Part shown: positions 29,916 through 32,575 of the stretch, in pieces
Layout of the letters: the number at the start of each line of letters is the position of its first letter
Position numbering within the stretch: position 1 is the stretch's first letter
Source of the DNA: a virus
Strand: one strand, 5' to 3'
DNA length: 32,575 nt
IMG/VR virus record: IMGVR_UViG_3300042261_000275
Location: 1-32,575 of that record
Position numbers and translations under genes: made by a program
The notes under the pieces: generated by a model
The model's database searches: none
What the model was told of the DNA's origin: nothing
The model's input: only the letters and a program-made list of their open reading frames with translations

Positions 29916-30521
29916 ATGTTAAAGATATTTCCACCAAACTTTGTTTTCTCCCAAAAAGTAAAGAACCATCAAGAGATTAAAGAAAAATACTATTCTAGAA
30001 TTCTTGATGATAACCAAAAGAATGGGGAAATTTATAAAACAAATAATAACTGGTATTGTAAGGTTTCTAGCAGTTTCTTTGCGAATGATCCGCAGAGAAA
30101 CTTTTTGCTTTTCGATGAAGATTTTATGAAAGACGTAGTATGGGATAATTTCCGACTGTTTTTCAAAGAAATGAGAAAAATTGTCGATGATTATAATCTA
30201 CCTCAACGTTCTGACATAACTGAAATTTGGTATAATATTTACCAGAAAGGCGAATTTCAAGATATGCATAGTCATCTTGGTCCATTTCACGGAAGTTGTA
30301 ATTTTTCAGGAATTTATTTAATTCATTTAGAAGAACCAAATAAAACGGCATTTAGACAAGAAGGTATTATCCCAGGACATAGTGCCTTCATATACGAACA
30401 TTTTACAGAAGATCTTGAAGAGGGGACCGTAATCTTATTTCCTTCCAGTCTTCTCCATTTGGTTAAACCCTGTGAAAAAACAAGGACAACAGTTTCTTTT
30501 AATATCATATGTCAGTATTAA
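29916..30521 (+). CDS. putative 2OG-Fe(II) oxygenase A (201 aa)
   Basis: Pattern of the phage 2OG-FeII_Oxy_5 type family: ITEIWYNIYQKGEFQDMHSH, SGIYLIHLEEPN, then EGTVILFPSSLLHLVKPCEK and TRTTVSFNII. Ligand candidates are H118 and H120 in the H-S-H motif, H181, and R190 for 2-oxoglutarate. The N-terminal half is helical and charged. No ribosome site precedes the ATG, which lies 2 nt beyond the previous stop, suggesting reinitiation. It overlaps the next oxygenase by 13 nt. The two are paralogue-like but distant. Substrate unknown. Confidence 0.8.
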   Translation: MLKIFPPNFVFSQKVKNHQEIKEKYYSRILDDNQKNGEIYKTNNNWYCKVSSSFFANDPQRNFLLFDEDFMKDVVWDNFRLFFKEMRKIVDDYNLPQRSDITEIWYNIYQKGEFQDMHSHLGPFHGSCNFSGIYLIHLEEPNKTAFRQEGIIPGHSAFIYEHFTEDLEEGTVILFPSSLLHLVKPCEKTRTTVSFNIICQY

Positions 30522-31126
30522 CTCATCAATTTTATCAGAAAGGAATTAATTGGATTATTGAATCCTATCTTGACAAAGATTCAGTTGAACAACTAAAAAA
30601 AGAAATCAATTCCAATTTAGATTTACTGCATAAAAATACTTATAGTTCTGCCCTTCAAGGAAACAATTCCACACAATACTGGATCTACGATCATCAAGTT
30701 CATCCTGAGTTTTTTAATCAAAATTTTACTCAATTGATGTATGACCTAAAAGATGGTGTAAATGATGCACTTATATCTTATTCTCTCACGAAGAATAGAT
30801 CTATTAAGTTTGAGAGTGCCTGGTCAATTATAGGAGATAAAAATACTTATTGTAGGATTCATAATCATCCAAACATTGATGGGGTATCTTCAGTTTTATA
30901 TTTGCAGGTTCCAGAAGTTGTAAATGAAGTAGATCTAAGTTCACCTCAAGGTCAAATTTATTTTGTTTTAAATTCTGACAATTCTACGGATGATCTGGAC
31001 TCACAAGTTATTCATATTACTCCAGAAATTGGTAAGTTACTGATTTTTCCAAACTGGTTATTACACGGGACTTATCCACAAAAAGAAGGGATTAGACAAA
31101 CCTTAAATACCAATCTGTTTATCTGA
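30509..31126 (+). CDS. putative 2OG-Fe(II) oxygenase B (205 aa)
   Basis: Same fold type as the preceding gene: ESAWSIIGDKNTYCRIHNHP, GVSSVLYLQVPE, GQIYFVLN, then HITPEIGKLLIFPNWLLHGT and IRQTLNTNLFI. Candidate residues are H118 and H120 (H-N-H), H186 and R196. The order strand, H-x-H, SGVxYL-like strand, LLIFPxWLLH, R matches family PF13759-type oxygenases. It begins inside the previous gene (13-nt overlap). Two adjacent, divergent copies suggest either successive steps or different substrates. The 27 nt after it contain no clear promoter. Confidence 0.8.
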   Translation: MSVLTHQFYQKGINWIIESYLDKDSVEQLKKEINSNLDLLHKNTYSSALQGNNSTQYWIYDHQVHPEFFNQNFTQLMYDLKDGVNDALISYSLTKNRSIKFESAWSIIGDKNTYCRIHNHPNIDGVSSVLYLQVPEVVNEVDLSSPQGQIYFVLNSDNSTDDLDSQVIHITPEIGKLLIFPNWLLHGTYPQKEGIRQTLNTNLFI

Positions 31127-31153
31127 TACATAATATAACTTACGTTACACATT

Positions 31154-31324
31154 ATGGAAGAAAGTCCCGAAGTTAAATGGAATCGTGGTCTTGATTTGTT
31201 CGTTGAAAGTGTTCACAAACCAGATCACGAACTTCGTCAATGTGCCCACAATCAAAAATGTTACAACGAACTCATGTCTGTTCGTGAGCACGTGCTAGAA
31301 TATCTAAAAACTATAAGACGATGA
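31154..31324 (+). CDS. small conserved hypothetical protein (56 aa)
   Basis: MEESPEVKWNRGLDLFVESV continues to HKPDHELRQCAHNQKCYNEL and a helical end (VREHVLEYLKTIRR). Near-identical small proteins are a familiar feature of T4-like cyanophages; function unknown. Two His and two Cys in the middle (H29... C-A-H, KCY) could bind metal, but spacing does not match a known finger. The stop overlaps the next start (ATGA at 31321-31324). The higher G+C of its codons resembles the other small conserved genes. Confidence 0.82.
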   Translation: MEESPEVKWNRGLDLFVESVHKPDHELRQCAHNQKCYNELMSVREHVLEYLKTIRR

Positions 31325-31551
31325 CTTATTACGCTTGGTTTATCGTATTTGCAGTGGTAGCATACTTCATCGTGACTGATGATAGTATTGCTGCCGCTTT
31401 TTATTATATGTTTAAGTTAGCAAAGTCTAACTATGAAAAGCAAAAGTGGTGGCTACTGAACAATCCACGCAATCCTGTAGTGAAATATTTGATGTGGAGA
31501 CGTTCTATGAAACTTGCCAAAGAACTAATGGATGAATATCAAAATAAATGA
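31321..31551 (+). CDS. small membrane protein (76 aa)
   Basis: One N-terminal membrane helix, residues 3-30 (YYAWFIVFAVVAYFIVTDDS then IAAAFYYMFKLA), followed by a basic/aromatic cytoplasmic-type tail (KQKWWLLNNPRNPVVKYLMW). The order hydrophobic then positive suggests the tail stays inside. Function not recognised; related small proteins occur in cyanophages. It overlaps its neighbours on both sides by ATGA, so it is translated together with the 56-aa protein and the halogenase. Confidence 0.75.
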   Translation: MTYYAWFIVFAVVAYFIVTDDSIAAAFYYMFKLAKSNYEKQKWWLLNNPRNPVVKYLMWRRSMKLAKELMDEYQNK

Positions 31552-32575
31552 AAAAAATTATAGTATTGGGAACAGGAACTGCTGGTCTTATAGCAGCATC
31601 GATGATTAAAACTTTATACAAAGACAAAGTTGATGTTGAAGTTTATTATGATAGAACTCAAGAAAGTATCGGAGTTGGTGAAGGAACATTCCCAAATATA
31701 ATGGATCTTTTATCAACTTTAAATATTTCCGTAACTGATCTAATAAAGACTATTGGAACCACAATTAAGTTAGGTATTGAATTTAAGAACTGGATTCCTG
31801 GTGACACTTATTTTCACGGATTTTCTGAAATTATAGAATCTGGGTCTGATCTTCCATATGACGAGCAAGAAAGTTGTGCTTGTTATGGGATTGCGAATGG
31901 TATAGAACACGGTTCTAGTCTGTATAATACATCAGAAACCACAATTCCAAATGACAACTTTAATTATGGATATGCAATTCATTTAGACACATTAAAATTT
32001 TCAAAGTATTTGAAGGCGGTTATCTCTAATAAAGTAAAATTTATAGATGATCTTCTTGTCGATTCTAAAGTTGAGAATGGATTTATCAAAGAACTAATTT
32101 TCGAAAACTCTGGACCTGTCATAGCAGACTTCTACATAGATTGCTCTGGTTTTAAATCATTACTAATTAAAAAGTTATCGAAAAATTGGGTAGATGTCTC
32201 TAATATTCTACCGATTGATAGTGCCATTCCTCAACAAGTATGGTTTGGTGATAGAGAGATCAAATCAAATACACTTGCCGAAGCAACAAAGAATGGATGG
32301 ATATGGCAGATTCCAGTGGGTGAAAGATATGGAACTGGATATTTGTATTCTTCCAAGTTTACAACCGATGAAGAGGCAAGAGAAGAATATGATACTTGGT
32401 TAAGAAAAAATCATAATGTTGGATTAGAATCAAATAGAATTATCAGATACAGTCCAGGATATTTTAAAGATTTTTGTGTTGGAAATTGTGCAGCAATTGG
32501 ATTGTCTAGTGGATTCATAGAACCTCTGGAAGCAACTGGAATTGCAATTATTGTAGAACAAGTCAATAGTTTGAT
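31548..32575 (+). CDS. flavin-dependent tryptophan halogenase-like protein (5' part, cut by window end)
   Basis: 342 codons are visible and the frame stays open at the edge. The N-terminus has the FAD motif G8-T-G-T-A-G13 (VLGTGTAGLIAASMI), then IGVGEGTFPNIMDLL. K74 in TTIKLGIEFKNW corresponds to the catalytic lysine that carries the chloramine in PrnA-type halogenases. WIWQIP is the W-x-W-x-I-P signature. E328 in FIEPLEATGI matches the conserved catalytic glutamate. The family uses reduced FAD, halide and oxygen to chlorinate an aromatic; a flavin reductase is needed and is not seen here. Start is by ATGA overlap with the membrane protein. Full length is expected near 480-500 aa. Substrate in the phage is unknown. 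Confidence 0.85.
   Translation, partial: MKKIIVLGTGTAGLIAASMIKTLYKDKVDVEVYYDRTQESIGVGEGTFPNIMDLLSTLNISVTDLIKTIGTTIKLGIEFKNWIPGDTYFHGFSEIIESGSDLPYDEQESCACYGIANGIEHGSSLYNTSETTIPNDNFNYGYAIHLDTLKFSKYLKAVISNKVKFIDDLLVDSKVENGFIKELIFENSGPVIADFYIDCSGFKSLLIKKLSKNWVDVSNILPIDSAIPQQVWFGDREIKSNTLAEATKNGWIWQIPVGERYGTGYLYSSKFTTDEEAREEYDTWLRKNHNVGLESNRIIRYSPGYFKDFCVGNCAAIGLSSGFIEPLEATGIAIIVEQVNSL

Noticed and set aside
30232-30237. TATAAT within oxygenase A
   Set aside because: No -35 at proper spacing and inside a coding sequence.
1-32575. CRISPR array, integrase, insertion sequence, photosynthesis genes
   Set aside because: None was found on either strand; the only evenly repeated sequence is the in-frame fiber repeat at 26437-26622.

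Overview
The window is a piece of a T4-like myovirus genome, almost certainly a cyanophage (host Synechococcus or Prochlorococcus). The assignment rests on the T4 core set gp33, gp59, gp32, gp53, gp48, gp4, gp54, gp26, gp27 and gp5, combined with accessory genes typical of marine cyanomyoviruses: a DUF1825 protein, several Fe(II)/2-oxoglutarate oxygenases, a flavin tryptophan halogenase, phage tRNAs and very long S74-type fibers. No searches could be run; names come from reading translated sequence and recognising motifs and gene order.

Layout. (1) 1-2872, plus strand: replication and late-transcription genes gp33, gp59, DUF1825 and gp32, with a free-standing HNH endonuclease between gp33 and gp59. 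Two sigma70-type promoters with exact 17-nt spacers drive the HNH and gp32, and a strong terminator ends gp32. (2) 2871-5343, minus strand: gp53, gp48, an unknown conserved protein and gp4. (3) 5384-17283, plus strand: baseplate hub and tail module: gp54, gp26, a 58-aa gp51-like ORF, two tape-measure/hub proteins (the second with transglycosylase-like and M23-like domains), gp27, a gp5 split into an OB-fold protein and a separate needle, an S74 protein and a LamG-domain protein. (4) 17290-19023: small genes, three tRNA-like genes and a prolyl-hydroxylase-like oxygenase. (5) 19059-27060: two giant fiber genes (1789 and 872 aa), then a terminator. (6) 27137-32575: a G+C-rich SF2 helicase, a partner protein overlapping it, then a tightly packed, start/stop-overlapping operon of small conserved proteins, cupin/2OG-Fe(II) oxygenases and a tryptophan halogenase cut by the right edge.

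The strongest unexpected signal is at the end of gp26 (6972-7010): a classic -1 slippery heptamer, a 9-nt spacer and a 7-bp hairpin. A -1 shift joins gp26 in frame to the short gp51-like ORF just before the presumed tape-measure gene. This is the architecture of the frameshifted tail-assembly chaperones (lambda G/GT) and suggests gp26/gp51 of this lineage work the same way. Other notable points are three structurally odd tRNAs, including a long-variable-arm tRNA with anticodon UAU and a short-variable-arm tRNA with UAA; a 31-bp palindrome lying over a promoter between two tRNAs; loss of the zinc cysteines in gp32; transfer of the lytic activity away from gp5; and the oxygenase/halogenase operon.

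Two promoter classes separate by gene class. TTGAC(A/C/T)-17-TATAAT promoters precede the HNH, gp32, 17345 and tRNA genes. CTAAATA/NATAAATA boxes, like T4 late promoters, precede structural genes, consistent with a gp33-dependent late programme.
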